This document shows, in pieces, positions 36,330 through 53,134 of a stretch of 64,000 bases of DNA (the first letter of the stretch is position 1; every line of letters begins with the position of its first letter). The notes under the pieces are model-generated. The model searched no databases. It worked only from the letters and a program-made list of their open reading frames with translations, and had not been told where the DNA came from. This DNA comes from Bimastos eiseni. Lineage: Eukaryota; Annelida; Clitellata; Crassiclitellata; Lumbricidae. The translations under genes and the position numbers were made by a program. The DNA lies in the NCBI GenBank assembly GCA_959347315.1, contig OY365814.1, forward strand, positions 26,840,356 to 26,904,355, given 5' to 3'.

Positions 36330-36604
36330 GAGGAGGGAACGCCAATGATCGTTGTTACCACACAGTGTCGTTTACTGAACCTACTATACTAATGATCCAC
36401 AGGTGCCATGTTGATGCATTGACACCCATTGTTCGATGAGAGTCTTGAGGGACAAAGACAGAGGAAGGTGTGTCTGAACATTTGCATCTGTGAAGAGTCA
36501 GATGGATGCCCTTCTTCGCAGCATTGAAATATATATATATATATAGGCAGATATATATGTATATAATTAAGGTAATATGTGTGTGTGCGTGAGTGCCTAA
36601 ACGG

Positions 36605-37020
36605 CCCTTTTGAAGGTGATAATGAAGTGAAAAAGAAGAAAGAGAAGAAGGAGGAGGAGGACGAGGGCGAAAACAAGAACAAAAAGAGCAAGAACAAGAA
36701 AAGAACAAGAAGAAAATGATGACAGTGGTGAGTAGGAGGAAGACGAAGAATTGAAGAATGCAGTGGAGAAGAATAAGAAGAGTAAGAAAAGGAAGGAGCA
36801 AGAATTAAGAAGAAGTAGAAGACGACGAGGTAGAAGTGGAATAAGAAAAATAACATGAACAACAAGAACAAGAAGAACAAGAGGAACAAGATGATGATGA
36901 AGAAGAAACAAAAGCAAAAGAATACGAAAAGAGGAAGAAATAAACGAATAGCAGGAAGAAAAATGAAACTTATGGAAGAAGGTGAAGACGAAGTTGACGA
37001 AGTTGAAGATAATTCTGAAG
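36605..37020. repeat. Polypurine GAA/AAG-rich tract
   Basis: About 400 bp of gaagaagaaca-type sequence between the two 154-bp direct repeats. Frames on either strand are repeat translations. Confidence 0.92.
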
Positions 37021-37042
37021 GCGATTGTCCTAAATTTAGAAT

Positions 37043-37196
37043 GTTATATGCATTTGCCTCTAAATAATCATTCCGCTAGAGGTGCTATATAAATAAATAA
37101 ATAAATTGATGGATACGATACAACACTCTCCTCCTTATCCACCGAAACGCCACTACTGCTCGTATTCTGGAAGTGCCAGTCCCAGCCTGGATAAAG
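37043..37196. repeat. 154-bp direct repeat, copy 2 (contains truncated S copy 5)
   Basis: Matches copy 1 up to tggataaag, where homology stops abruptly inside the S element. Confidence 0.92.
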
Positions 37197-37329
37197 TACT
37201 TATTCGGTCCCCGATTCGAAGGCGCTGTCGAACACGAGTTCCGGATAAGTGCATTTAATATCACTTGTGATTTTCTGCTTGATTATTGTGTCAAATATCT
37301 TTTCTCTGTGAGTCAACCTATTTTCATCA

Positions 37330-37405
37330 TCATCATTAATATTATTATTACTATTATTATTACTATTATTATTACAATTATTATTATTATTATTATTATT
37401 ATTAA
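37330..37405. repeat. (ATT)n microsatellite
   Basis: Imperfect then pure attatt units. Confidence 0.95.
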
Positions 37406-37414
37406 TTGTCGATC

Positions 37415-38130
37415 CCGGTGGGCTGTTTGAACGTGCCTCTGAACGCCTCTGCTAGTGCAAAGTCTTTGAGTGCAAATGGAGAGACGTTGAAACAAGTGCA
37501 CGGTCTCCATGGGATCTCCTGATACGGCGGTCATGCGGCGACCCAACTCCGTCAAGAACTCGCGTCCGGCTCGATTGATGGGTCCCAGTGATTCGAATGC
37601 CAAGGGAACGAAGTCATGTGTTGTGGGAAGCAGGGGTGTAACAAGCGGGGGGAGGGCAGGGGGCACCGGCCCCCCAGTTTCAGTGCTCAGTGCTCTCCCA
37701 TGTGCCCCCCAAATCGGTTCTTTTTATATTTATCCAATGGATTTTTAAGATTACTTTTGTTAAGATAATTTGTGCCCCCCCCCTACATTTTTCAAATTTC
37801 TGGGGGTGGGGCCCAATTAAAAAAGTAAAGGTGGGAGACCAACAAATTTTTGGCGCTTCGCGCAATAATGTTTTTATTATGCCCCCCCGCTTTTCAAAAC
37901 ATTGTTACGCCTCTGGTGGGAAGAGTAGAATACTTGGAACCCTTTCGGTCCGCGACATGTTCAGACGCACCGCCAGGCACTGCCGAAGACAGGCGGATGT
38001 AGGAGGCGGCGCACGTGTGGATACTTGTTGCATCCCAAGCGATGTACTTGCCCACGGGATAAGTGTCGCTCCATCCGGTCTCTATCCGTCGCTCCGGATC
38101 AAACCTTGTGGCTCCTTCGAGGATGGAACC
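37415..38130 (-). pseudogene. Retroelement C-terminal nuclease-like region, disrupted
   Basis: Minus-strand translation gives RFDPERRIETGWSD, YPVGKYIAWDATSIHTCAASY, ADRKGSKYSTLP and, after the MITE at 37631-37915, HDFVPLAFESLGPINRAG, FLTELGRRM and HLFQRLSICTQR. The block order (D.T, SY, A.RK..KY, F.P.A.E.LG, LGRR, QRLS) is that seen at the C-terminus of many invertebrate retroelement ORFs and resembles a PD-(D/E)XK nuclease. Removing the MITE and one duplication copy rejoins the frame at the gtgggaag site. No reverse-transcriptase domain is seen here, so it is a fragment. Confidence 0.7.
37631..37915. mobile_element. hAT-type MITE family C, copy C2
   Basis: 285 bp, ends caggggtgtaacaagcgggg and cattgttacgcctctg, with a perfect 8-bp duplication gtgggaag (37623-37630, 37916-37923). 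Inserted into the retroelement relic. Confidence 0.94.
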
Positions 38131-38139
38131 TCTGCCTTT

Positions 38140-38200
38140 AAAATTATTATTATTATTATTATTTTATTATTATTATTTTATTATTATTATTGTTATTAAA
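38140..38200. repeat. (ATT)n microsatellite
   Basis: attattattattttatt units; next to the end of the retroelement relic. Confidence 0.9.
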
Positions 38201-38669
38201 CGGACTATTTCTAGAGCGCCGTAACGCAGCCATGCCGCTACAAGGGCGCTTTACAACAACACAATCAGAAAAGCTAACAAGAAAACCATGACAACAACAA
38301 CAAAAACAACAACATCAGTTCCTCAGGGATACGCCTTCCTAGCCCAGCATGATTCTATCTATGGTCGACATAACAAGTACTAAATTATGTAACTTAGCAG
38401 GTAGGAAGATCAGTGAACTTTGCTATGTAACAGATGCGACAAGACACGTGGTTGATGGACCGACTGTAACTAATGATCGTACAGAAACATTTATTTATGT
38501 AGCGCCTTCAAAGAGATTCTCTCAGCAATTTCGATCATTCGTGAACGACCGACTGGGATCAGACGAATAAATGTTTATCTCGGGATGCAACAAGTGGTTG
38601 ATGCTGTAACAGTCGGAGATTGTCTTACACAGATCCGTCTAGGCACATCAAAGCTCATCAGCGCTAACG

Positions 38670-39060
38670 TATTTAGTGCGCACACACACACACACCTACA
38701 CGCACGCACACACACACCCATGAGGCTATGCACACTAGCATACACACATGCATCTACAAACACTCACATCTACACAACACACATACACACACATACACAC
38801 ACATATATAATATGTAAATATATATATATATATATATTTACATATTTGCACACTTTCGCACACAAGCCTACCTACACCAACATACCCTCACACATACACA
38901 TTGCACACACAAGCACACCAATACATACACAGTTACACACACATCTGCACACAAACCTTACTACACATGCACACATACACATACTTCCGCACACAGACCC
39001 GCCTACACCAACATACACTCCCACGTACATGCATACACACCCAGTGCACACACGAAATGA
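38670..39060. repeat. CA-rich low-complexity region
   Basis: acacac, cacaca and catacacac repeats with a TA core at 38815-38835. The long Thr/His-rich frame across it is an artefact. Confidence 0.92.
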
Positions 39061-39064
39061 GCGT

Positions 39065-40095
39065 GCGCCGTACAGCATGGTGCTAATGTCCTATCGAAAG
39101 ATAATGTCCAGCTATATGTCCAGGCTCAATTGTGTACGATACACAAGTGTAACTCTAATCACTGACAGTCGAGTCCGTTACTTCCGGTCAGCTCATTTGG
39201 TCAACATTCAGACACGTCATCAACATCTGCTCATAATAGCAGCCTTCACTTCGTTTTAATATACATATAAATATATATATTATCTATACATTATCGAGTT
39301 CCTTTATATCTCGCAAATTGACTGCGGTGTGCCAACCTTGTGTATTACAAATAAACGAAAATCATCGTCATTAATAAAGGAACAATATTGACTGTATGTG
39401 ACGAAGAGCGATTTCTTTGTATATTCTGACTGCTTCTTATATTATACCACACGAAGACGGGTTTTCAATGTTGAATCAGCGGTACGTGGAAGAAGTGTGA
39501 GTGAGTATGCGCAGCTTGGAAAAATGCTTAGACGGAGACCAAGAGCTTAGAAGTTGTAAGCTTGTAACGAGGAGTTTATTACCTGCTCTAGTCTGCGATT
39601 AAAAGCTTGGAGTCAACGATGAAGCGCCTAGTTTTGGTGCCAGGTTGTTATGCAGCTAGCTACTCGTTAGATTGTTTACGCCTTGAAGTCTAATTTCAAG
39701 GTTTAGACATCAAACTTCTTGTAAACGACCGGGACTGTTTGAAGGGATAATTATACATGGTCTTTGCGCGGATGCGGAGCACTGATTAGGGGTAGCTGAG
39801 GATCGTTTGTTGAGCTCTGTTATCGCGTTTCGAACTCATGTCTTCGGTATTTTCCTTCCCACCGTCTTTTGAAGTCGCATCACGTCCTCCAGCCGTCTCA
39901 GATCTCTTATTCTGCAATCGCTGCTACAGTCTGTGCCACTTTATAGCCAACACTAGAGACTAGAGTACCGACAGTCGTTTAATTATTTAAGAAAGTCGAA
40001 TCTCAAACCTTTAACAGCCGAGTGCGTACGCAGGAACCTTGAATGGCGTGGCACACATTAAAACGGACAGCATTGGGAACAGATCTTACCAGAAC
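39065..40095. other. Intergenic, no gene seen
   Basis: Unique-looking sequence; no supported exon or recognised repeat. Confidence 0.5.
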
Positions 40096-40099
40096 AATT

Positions 40100-40256
40100 C
40101 ATTAAATTTTATTAACTGTGCAGGGTTGATGTCAACTCTGACCACAATGACGTCAACCCTGCACAGTTAATAAAATTTAATTTTATTAACTGTGCAGGGT
40201 TGACGTCATTGTGGTCAGAGTTGACATCAACCCTGCACAGTTAATAAAATTTAATG
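40100..40256. repeat. Perfect 157-nt palindrome made of four alternating 30-bp units
   Basis: Arms 40100-40177 and 40179-40256 are exact reverse complements around the single base T at 40178. Each arm is itself a hairpin: 40103-40132 and 40148-40177 are inverted copies of a 30-mer (ttattaactgtgcagggttg core) with one mismatch. Every unit carries a tga(c/t)gtca-like motif at its inner end. Confidence 0.97.
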
Positions 40257-40259
40257 TAT

Positions 40260-41980
40260 GACCATCATACGGTCGCTAAACAAACGTATACATTGTAGAA
40301 AGACTTCCAGCCAATTCACTATGGTCATCCATTGCCAATCATAAAACATGAGGTGCCTTCCGCTTGCGCGGTCGTCCTCCAAAGTGTCTTTCCAGACCTG
40401 GGACAAACATGGAATTATATGAAGCCGACGGAATCTGGGTTATTAACCTAGATTTTGTGTGTGACTACTTCCGGGACTTTTGCAGGACAAATCGGCACTC
40501 GCGTTTCTTTTGTGAATGGTGTAAAACGATTAAATACATAGAACTTGGAATATAAATAAAATGCGCTCAACGGAGGCTTTATTGACTGGAGCAGCATAGA
40601 TTTGGACGAACTTTTCGGCGATAATAAGTTCAGAGTGTATGCCGAGGGCCCGGACGTCAGTTCATTCATTACATAGCCAATCACAGACATGTATCGACCG
40701 CAATGTAGGCCATCAGAATAGACTATCATTGATTGGCTGACACGTTGCTGCTTCATTGTTCCTATAATGTAAATTTTATTCCGTCCAAACTGCATGAAAG
40801 ATGAATTTCTCACTTCTCCCACGATGTCTTATCCTCCATCAATCATTGTCCATCGAATTAAACCCCCTCTGCCATCGCTATTGTCTCGCACCGTACAGAA
40901 ACACGCTGACTCACAGATTCTGACGTCTTTCTAAAATCTAAACGAACGTAAATTTGATCAGTGTGAAAAAAATACAGCAAAGCACACGGACTAGCAACAT
41001 GGTCACAAGTACGTGTTATCTTGTGTGTCACGGTCTTCGATCTATTAAGCTGTATTGTAATGCATAATTGGCCTAATATGAACTGTGTGGATTGTCCAGT
41101 AGCTACATGTACGAGTATGTATAGTAACTATGTATGTAATATACACAGGCAAAATAGGCCTATAAATATTATACATGTTCCTAATATTTGTAGAATTGAC
41201 ATGAGCATATTTTTATATAAATGATATGTATATCCTCAAATCATATAAGACTTAATGCTATTGCCTACATTTGCATGAAACAGAGATATTATTTTTTCAT
41301 TTGGGAGAACGATCGTGAGCGTTAATGTGCGTCCGTGCGTGTGTCTGTCTGTGTCTGTCTGTGTCTGTCTGTCTGGAATTGCTGCGTCTGTGGAATGCAA
41401 TTTCTTGATAATCTCTAGACCAATAACCACACGCAAACACTTCCAATTATCCACGGTCTGTGTGTTGCGGTGGGTCCTGGCGCGGATGTCTGGACCGGGA
41501 TGTGGTTTAGTAGACGGAAGGCTTGGGGGCTTGGTTGGGTAGGAGGTGCCGAGGTGGACTTGGGTGGGTGGATGTTCCAGGTCGTCAGGAGAAACGACCA
41601 TAGACGTCGCTGCATTACCGAGATTAAGTCAAGCAGTCATAATAAACACACAGTCGAAGCACACACGGCCAGACATTACAGACCAGATGAACTTTGCGGA
41701 TGTTACAAACCATAGTATCTTTATTGCCTGAGAATAAGCTGGTACCCGTGACTTCGCTTTTGTTGGCGCTGTAGAAATGCTGAGATTGTTATATTGATAG
41801 CCAGTGTAAAGTAAACGGATATGCTTATAGCGCCCAACTGTGTAATGTCTCGGCGGATTTCCAGCCACGCACACTGACCATTAGACCGGTATTTCATGAT
41901 TTCCCACATCTCATGATGGAATGCGAAGGAAAATTTATTTCTTTAAGTTTGAATTATACTATATTATACTAATAGTATAG
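40260..41980. other. Intergenic, no gene seen
   Basis: A short tgtctgtctg run at 41340-41372 and otherwise unique-looking sequence. Open frames here have no splice or family support. Confidence 0.5.
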
Positions 41981-42170
41981 TGCGTCTAATTTTTTTGGTG
42001 TTTGGAGCGGGATGTGGTGGTTGGGTGGTTGGCTGCTTGGGTGGTGTAAATGCAATGATCAGTTCTCAACAGTTGAAGAGGACTACAATCCAAATAGTTT
42101 TCAATCGCATTTGCGCTCTGCTGCACACAGCAAATTATGAGGTAAAAGGGTGCTATACAAATGACCTTGA

Positions 42171-42455
42171 TACATACATACATACATACATACATACATA
42201 CATACATACATACATACATACATACATACATACATACATACATACATACATACATACATACATACATACATACATACATACATACATACATACATACATA
42301 CATACATACATACATACATACATACATACATACATACATACATACATACATACATACATACATACATACATACATACATACATGCATGCATGCATACATG
42401 CATACATGCATACATGCATACATGCACACATGCACACATACACACAGACACACAT
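42171..42455. repeat. (CATA)n microsatellite
   Basis: About 52 uninterrupted cata units (~210 bp), then degenerate catgcatgca and cacaca. Frames of 100-166 aa on both strands are repeat translations. Confidence 0.98.
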
Positions 42456-43381
42456 ACATACATAGCATTACATTAAAGTACATCACATTGCATTACGTCA
42501 CATTACATTTTTCATTGTTCTGCTGATTTCCTTCTCTCTTTGTTCCAATAAGATTAAGACGACCTTGGCCCAACACCAAGCGTTTGTCCTCTACCTGGAA
42601 CGACCTTTCTCCATCACTAAGGGGATTAAGGGCTAAACCAGAGGTTGGCAACGTTTTCTGTGCAGAGGGCCTAATGAAAATTATTTTGTTGATATTGTTC
42701 TAAGATTCTAGTGTCTTGAACTTACTGTCAGTAGAGCGTGATGACTCTGAGCAGCCGTCGCAATCGAACAGTAACAGAGCATTGACCGGTCGCTCGCTAT
42801 ACTTGGACCATGCGCTTCCGCAATTAACCTACAAGACAAGTATATTAAATGCTGTATTTACACTGATCAAACAATGTGTACACCATAAACTATATGCAAT
42901 TATATATATATATATACCTACTATATATATATATCAGCAGTCTAATACACGCATAACTTACAGTTGAAGAGACGTGTTGGACGAACGACGAGAGGCGTTC
43001 GTTGCTAGTCCGGAGGGAACGAGCATTGTTTAGTTGGGAGCGGATCGCATGTGTATGGTTCGTGTCCAGACTAACTGATTCATTAGTCAAGACGGCTACT
43101 GACCAACGGATGAGCAGAATTAATTCAGGGCATAGGACGGGCATAGACATCTTATTTTCCAAGGGGGGATTAACCCAGGGTGCTCTATGTACGCGATGTT
43201 GCGTGCAACTGGGAGGAAATGAAACAGAGAGAAACTAACTACATGTACCTCATGCGAAAGGAACACTAATTTCCACAACCCCTCTTTCACTGCTTAATGT
43301 TGATGGAGTCTAACGAGGATGTTCACTGTGGACTTACACCCGTTCAATGCAAACTAGAAGTAAACACGAAAGGAAACAATC

Positions 43382-43387
<6 letters not shown>

Positions 43388-43452
<65 letters not shown>
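43388..43452. repeat. (GA)n microsatellite
   Basis: About 32 GA units with one A interruption. Confidence 0.97.
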
Positions 43453-43455
<3 letters not shown>

Positions 43456-43649
43456 CTTGAGCAACATCCTATTGGTTAACCAAAAGTATAATGATGTAAG
43501 ACTTAGACGAAAAGAAATGTTGGGATATCTGTCATGAAATGTGGAATGGAGTCAACATTTTAACGCTCTTTTCTCACTGCGTCATTTGTCAGATAGCAGA
43601 GAATGGAAAATAAAAAGATTATTGTGTGATGAGAAGATTATTATGTGGT

Positions 43650-43815
43650 ACGGTGGCCGATCGGTCGGCCCGTAACACTCAATGTGCGCTGAGTGAGCGG
43701 GCTCGACCCTCGTCCGAGGCATCAGTCATTGTGTAGGGACATTGAGCAAGTCCTTCGTGCACATTATTGGTCTGCAGTACAACTGTAAGTGTGTGCACTT
43801 CTGAGCAAAAGACGT
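43650..43815 (+). mobile_element. tRNA-derived SINE
   Basis: A-box-like cggtggccgatcggtcgg and B-box-like gggctcgaccctcg. The body tgtgtagggacattgagcaagtcc and tctgcagtacaactgtaag is shared with the SINE at 61097. Confidence 0.75.
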
Positions 43816-44334
43816 CGGAAGAAGGACAATATCAAATTTCTAGATTTTCAATTTTCAATTTCAATTATCGTTAACGTTAGACGCGCTTCCTTTTCCAGCG
43901 TCTCTGTCCAATGTTGCAACTCCATCGCATCCAGGAACCGCTTCCAGATATTCTCCGAAACGCGGAGACTTTCCAGACGGATCATTCAATATCCCATCTT
44001 AATTATATCACTCTTGAGCAGTAATTGCAGCCTGGAATTAAAAAGCAATTATAAATAATGGCATATGATTTAATATCGAAATAACCATTATAGGAACTAC
44101 CATTATGGGTAACGTATAATTTATATAGCGGTTGTAAGCGTTGATTTGTTCTCAGAGGTTGATAAGGCATCTGCCGTTGGTGGTCGTGAATGTGTCAATC
44201 AATGTCTGCCATCAATCAAATTAGATGACAGCTTCTGCATATCTCTACGAACGATCTGTTTTGATCCCAATTATACGGCCAGTCATATCTGCTTTACGTC
44301 TGTCCGTCGGTCTGAGCAGGCAGAAAGAAAGGAA

Positions 44335-44565
44335 GGTAGACAGACACGAGTATACATACATGCAGTCAGACTGATGGACAGACATTCAGGCAGACAAACA
44401 GGCAGACAGACAGAAAGACCGGAAGGCAGTCAGGCAAACATACAGGCAGGTAGACAGGCATACAGGCAGGCATACAGACAGGGAGACAGAGAGACCGGAA
44501 GTAAGTCAGAGACAGGCATACATGCGGACAACTCAGGCCGACATGCAGGCAGACAGTATGGAACT

Positions 44566-44603
<38 letters not shown>

Positions 44604-44760
44604 GCTAGGATTACCGACAGGCAAGCAAGCAGATAGGCATGCAGAGAGACAGACATAAATGTGCGCAGACATGCAGGTAGGTAGACAGGCACCCAGGCAT
44701 GCATACATACACACGCGTCAATGTAAGCAGACAATTGGACAGACAGACGGATGGACGGAC
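44335..44760. repeat. CAGA/CAGG purine-rich tetranucleotide region
   Basis: Includes a pure (cagа-type) gacagaca run at about 44565-44604. Frames are artefacts. Confidence 0.93.
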
Positions 44761-44799
44761 GGAGCTGACTCCAGAGCTCTGACAGTCGGACGTTTCGCA

Positions 44800-45735
44800 G
44801 AACCCGGACAAAATTCTGAGCTACATAAGTTGCATCGTACATCCCGTTCTATATATCTTCATATGTCTAACTCTGTCTGTGTGCGTCTATATCGATACCT
44901 GTCCGCTCGTCTGTCTCCGTCTGGTGCGCTGTTTCTGCTGCCGTCCATTCAGTGCAGACGGATTTTCGAGGAATCGTTTCGCCAAAGATCGCAGCAACAG
45001 TCACGGACTTCTATAGAGACAACTTGAACGGAAAACTACACAATTACATAGGCGAGAATTAATTCGTTCACACGAGGATAATGCGAGACAGGTCTTTCCG
45101 TCCATTTACCATAATAAAGGAGTTGTTGGACTGTTTGGCTTGTGCCTGTTCAGTTGCGATAGCCACATTTGGCTCCTGGAATTCGGGTCCAATACTAGAG
45201 TTTCTTTGTCCGGCTCCTCGCATCTGCTTGTGATCGAACCCAAGGACTGTGTTGGTTGATGCACCTCGATAGAGAAGGCGGTCTGATACGGTAGAGGGTC
45301 ACTATAACGAGCGCATGATAAACAAACAGCAATGTTATACTGCGGTGTAGGTTATGAGTTCATATAAAAGAATTCAGAGCGCTGAAAAAGTCTAGGGTAT
45401 TCCAGGACGCTCATAGAGGCTCAGAGGTACAACGAGCGAGTATAATATAACCGTTAACAGTACGAACGATTATCGATTTGATTAAAATAAGCTATTTCGC
45501 AAGGCTTTGTGTTGCTTACAGGCGATTGATTGATTGATTGATTGATTGATTAATATAACAAGTTTAACTTTAATTTCATTAAGTTGAGCGTTGCTCCCTG
45601 AAGTTTGTTAACTTTTGAATTAAAGGAATGGACCAACACAGGGTCCGCAGAAGCTGTGCATTCGCGTTAACACGTATTGTTCTGTTTTCCAGGGTTAAGA
45701 GAGAAAACGGGAGCTCGAATTGGTGACGAGGAAAA
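44800..45735. other. Upstream region of the IGFBP/Kazal gene
   Basis: A (gatt)n run at 45524-45551 and no other recognised repeat. The promoter and any 5'UTR exon of the gene should lie here; the acceptor-like ttttccag at 45686-45693 suggests the coding start is in a second exon. Confidence 0.45.
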
Positions 45736-45740
45736 CCAAG

Positions 45741-49590
<3,850 letters not shown>

Positions 49591-50009
49591 GGCCAGAGGG
49601 AGGAGGAGCATTAATCCGATGCTGCTGAATAATTAAAGAAGAGCTTTGGCAAAACGGACTCAAGTTGTATTCATGTGTGAATATCGTCATGTCGTGGATA
49701 TCATTAACCGCACGTTTCAGTTTGTGGGTTCTAATTGTTAGTAAGTCTTCAACATTTCTGTAATTACCATTAAATTGACGGATTATTAGTTTTATATGCT
49801 TAGCGCTAGGTAGAAAAACAATATACTGATGAATTATTCCATAAATAGGGCTAGGATGTATATATTAAATAAAAGGAAACAAGCGAGTTTAGCACTTTAA
49901 GATGGGATTGTACTAACAGCCACTGGAACCAATGAACAATGAACGAGGTAGCTCTTTGCTTCCCTACAAAGGCCATAGAGACTTCAGAACAAATACTTGT
50001 AATTGCAAG

Positions 50010-50225
50010 TGCAGATTTATATAGCGCCTCTTCATGAATACTCACCAGAGGCGTACCCGATTCGACTGTACAGAATAGTCTTCAGCCACTTGCGAAGTTG
50101 AGGTACAGCAGAAGTGCATATGGTTTCAGTTTGGCGACACTGTGTGATATCGAAGCTCATTAATGTCGCCCTCCTCCTTTATCCAAGCCTGGGACTGGCA
50201 CTGCAAAAGCGCCAGAAGTGGCGGA
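50010..50225 (+). repeat. SINE-tail repeat plus repeat S, copy 8
   Basis: atttatatagcgcctcttc and ccagaggcg, followed at ~50120 by the S element (agtttggcgacactgtgtga ... cgccctcctcctttatcc ... gggactggcactgc). The same pairing occurs at 51935-52085. Confidence 0.75.
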
Positions 50226-50299
50226 GTTATAGAAGTACAGAAATCAAAGAATCTCATGTCGCAGTTTGCAGAGGACCGGTTTACAATAATGCTGATAAC

Positions 50300-51930
50300 A
50301 CCACGTGACGCTTAAATGGAGGATTGTGCGGCTTTGTATGATATTGCCTTGCGACTAAGTATAGGCCTGCGTAATGACACATTGTGGGTTTCTTAATACC
50401 GGTGTTGGACAGAGGAACTTCTGACGAATCGACCAGAGTTTTCGCCTACTCTGATCAGGCAGTCGGTTTCTTCGCCATTCGTTTCATTCATGCATTCATT
50501 TCTTCGAGCGTTCGTGCATTCAGTCATGCATGTCTAAGCTTTGGCAGTTCCAGCAACTACTGAAGAGGATGAAGCGCAGACACTTCCAACAACCTCAAGC
50601 TCCTACTGTGGCAGAAATGGCGGCAGAGGCGGACGGGCGCCTATTTAAAGCTGCACGCATCAACGACCAGCATGTTACACATTGGCTAATACCTAAACAT
50701 CGGCCGTGCACCGAGTGGTTATGCGTTCCGACACCGGAGTCATGACTTTATTTTACCGGATGAAGATACTCGAAATTCTATACCTGTGTACAAAACATAT
50801 GCTAGCATAAATCACCTAATTAAATCTCAAACTAACTGATTTTCTGGTTCTGGGTAGGTCTAACTGTAATTGTCCAAATTTTGATCTGTACTTATCATAA
50901 CCATAGTAACAAGCTGCGTTTTTGCCAGCATGATATCTGCATAGACGAAAATTGATTGATTGATTTTTATCTATTTGAGCGCCTCTGAGTAGTTTTCTTG
51001 AGGGGGCGATATACACACTTTCGAAATGAATGTCCAGCGCTAGAGACGAAGGTGGAAAACAACTGAATTACCAAACACTAACACACAGAGCCAGTCGTCA
51101 GAGGAGAAGCTACAAGACTCTGAAGAGTCTAAAGCACAAGACTTTTTTTAAAGTTAGCTAACGGACAGTGTACCTAACACTGTTATTGCTCTGGCAAAGC
51201 TTCTTGACACTTCCAGTTTCTGTGGCCGGTGGCGAGAGAAGTTTCTCGGAGCTAGTATCGTATCGTATCTTTAGATTTACATAGCGCCTCTCGCAGAATA
51301 ACTATTCAGTACACGTTGTCGTAGGATTTGTTGTCATGTGTTCAAATGAAAATGTGAAACGTCTTGTTATTTAAGATTCACATTGTAATACTACATTTTA
51401 CGTGTAGGACCACACAGCGTAGCTTGCACAGATAAGGCAGCTTCCAGACAATTACTGTAATTATAGCTAACTTACAATTCAATTAATTAAATATAATGTT
51501 AATAGGCTTATAAGTTATCACAATTACGCGGGGTGCAAAATGCTCTGGCCCCGGCCCAGTGCCTCTTGCTTGTAGACCTGTGTCTACAATCTACATGTAC
51601 GCTCGTCTGTACGTCTATGCGTACGTGCATTTATGCCTGTGTGTACACCGAGTTTCCTTAACATGATTATATCATCGCCGAGGATAAAGACAGCGGCGCC
51701 ATAGAAATCAGATAGATTCTTAAACAATTAACCTTAGCTGCTTCTGGATAGATTGTGCAAATGAATGCCAATGCAATAAAAGTCCTACTCTTAGCTAGAA
51801 CGATTCCTGGTTGACAATATTATACGCTAGAACAATTATAATTATACTTTGCAGCGAAATTACTTCAATAAAATAAACGTTCAATTTCCTTGTTGACAAT
51901 GGTCGACTTGGTTGTGATGTCTGTATTAGG
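50300..51930. other. Intergenic, no gene seen
   Basis: A minus-sense SINE-tail fragment near 50980 (gagcgcctctgagtag) and unique-looking sequence. No supported exon. Confidence 0.5.
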
Positions 51931-51931
51931 C

Positions 51932-52085
51932 CATTTATATAGCGCCTTATAAGAACCTCTCGAAGGCGCAAAGATAGTTTCAGTTTAAAGATACTGTTTG
52001 ATAACAACGGTCATTAGCGCCGCCTTCCCTCTGTATCCAGGCGTGGGACTGACACTGTCAGAGTGGGAATAGGGTGGCGGAGTTT
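51932..52085 (+). repeat. SINE-tail repeat plus repeat S, copy 9
   Basis: atttatatagcgccttataag then gtttaaagatactgtttgat, gtcattagcgccgcc, ccaggcgtgggactg. Confidence 0.75.
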
Positions 52086-52089
52086 CCAC

Positions 52090-53130
52090 TTTGTTGTTCC
52101 ATCAGCACAAACCATAATGGGCTGAGCAGAGAAGTTCGGATGGGATCAGCCCAATCCTAATTCTTTGAATAGGTTGCTGAACAAACTGTGAAATGAAATC
52201 CTAGACCCATTCTCGCATGACAGCTTTGGGAAATCATTTACCAGCGCCTCTTAAGAGCTTCTCTGCATATGGCGCTCAATAAATTTGCAATGGTCGTTCT
52301 CCATTAATTCATATCGCGGTCCCTAGATGGCAAGACTTGTTCTAGGTGCAAATTACTTTTTCATGGCGATAGATTTTGTGAAGAATTAATTTAGTCCACC
52401 GTGGATCGTATCGTCAACTGATGAGTACATTAATTTCACGGGGGAATGACAGAAGGTCATGACCTTCCGACTGAACCACTGGCATAGTTGCCTTCACACA
52501 ACAAGTCATTTATTCAAATTTAATTTAAGCTGTATTAATGGAACATGTCATGAACTCATACGTTCTTGTGCCTTCCACTTAAGAGCTCATTATATCAACA
52601 ATCCCCGACGAAACCTTTGAAAGAAAGCGGGTTAAAAGCCAACAACAGGTCATACATTGTATGGGATCAAAAACTGGCGGTGAACTCTCGGGCTGAGAGC
52701 GATATTTCTAACAGTCTAACATATCAATTATTATTTGCGAATGCTTGGCCTGCTGAGCCAGGCCCTTCCAGGTTCCTCCACGCTGTGAAGGGCCCGGAGA
52801 CCGCCCAGAAGTCTTGTTATTGCGCAGCCCACCACTATGTGGAACAACTACGAATGCTAACACATCAAATGACGCATAATTGGCCCCAACCAAAGACCCC
52901 ACACAGAGCGAATCAACAAAACAGTGAAAACACTTCAACTGCTGCGATCGGAACCCCTTATAATTAAGAATATAACAATTACAGATAATTTCCAGAAAAG
53001 ATCACAAACTAAACTGCTTCGCTTCTGCCACCTTACAAATTATAATTCAAAGTGGCTGAAGATGGAAGTGCAACCAACGAGAAACCAAGATTTAAGTCAC
53101 GAGTCAAATGCAGCAACTTTATGCAAATAA
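52090..53130. other. Intergenic, no supported gene
   Basis: A 133-aa plus-strand frame at 52566-52967 is open but has no family match or splice context. I leave it uncalled. Confidence 0.45.
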
Positions 53131-53134
53131 CTCC

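Noticed and set aside
42101..42526. Frames of 100-166 aa over the CATA repeat
   Set aside because: Tetranucleotide repeat translated in several frames on both strands.
42633..42680. ccagaggttggcaacg, resembling one hAT terminus
   Set aside because: No matching second end or target-site duplication found.
52566..52967. 133-aa plus-strand frame
   Set aside because: No domain, no splice context, and unremarkable composition.
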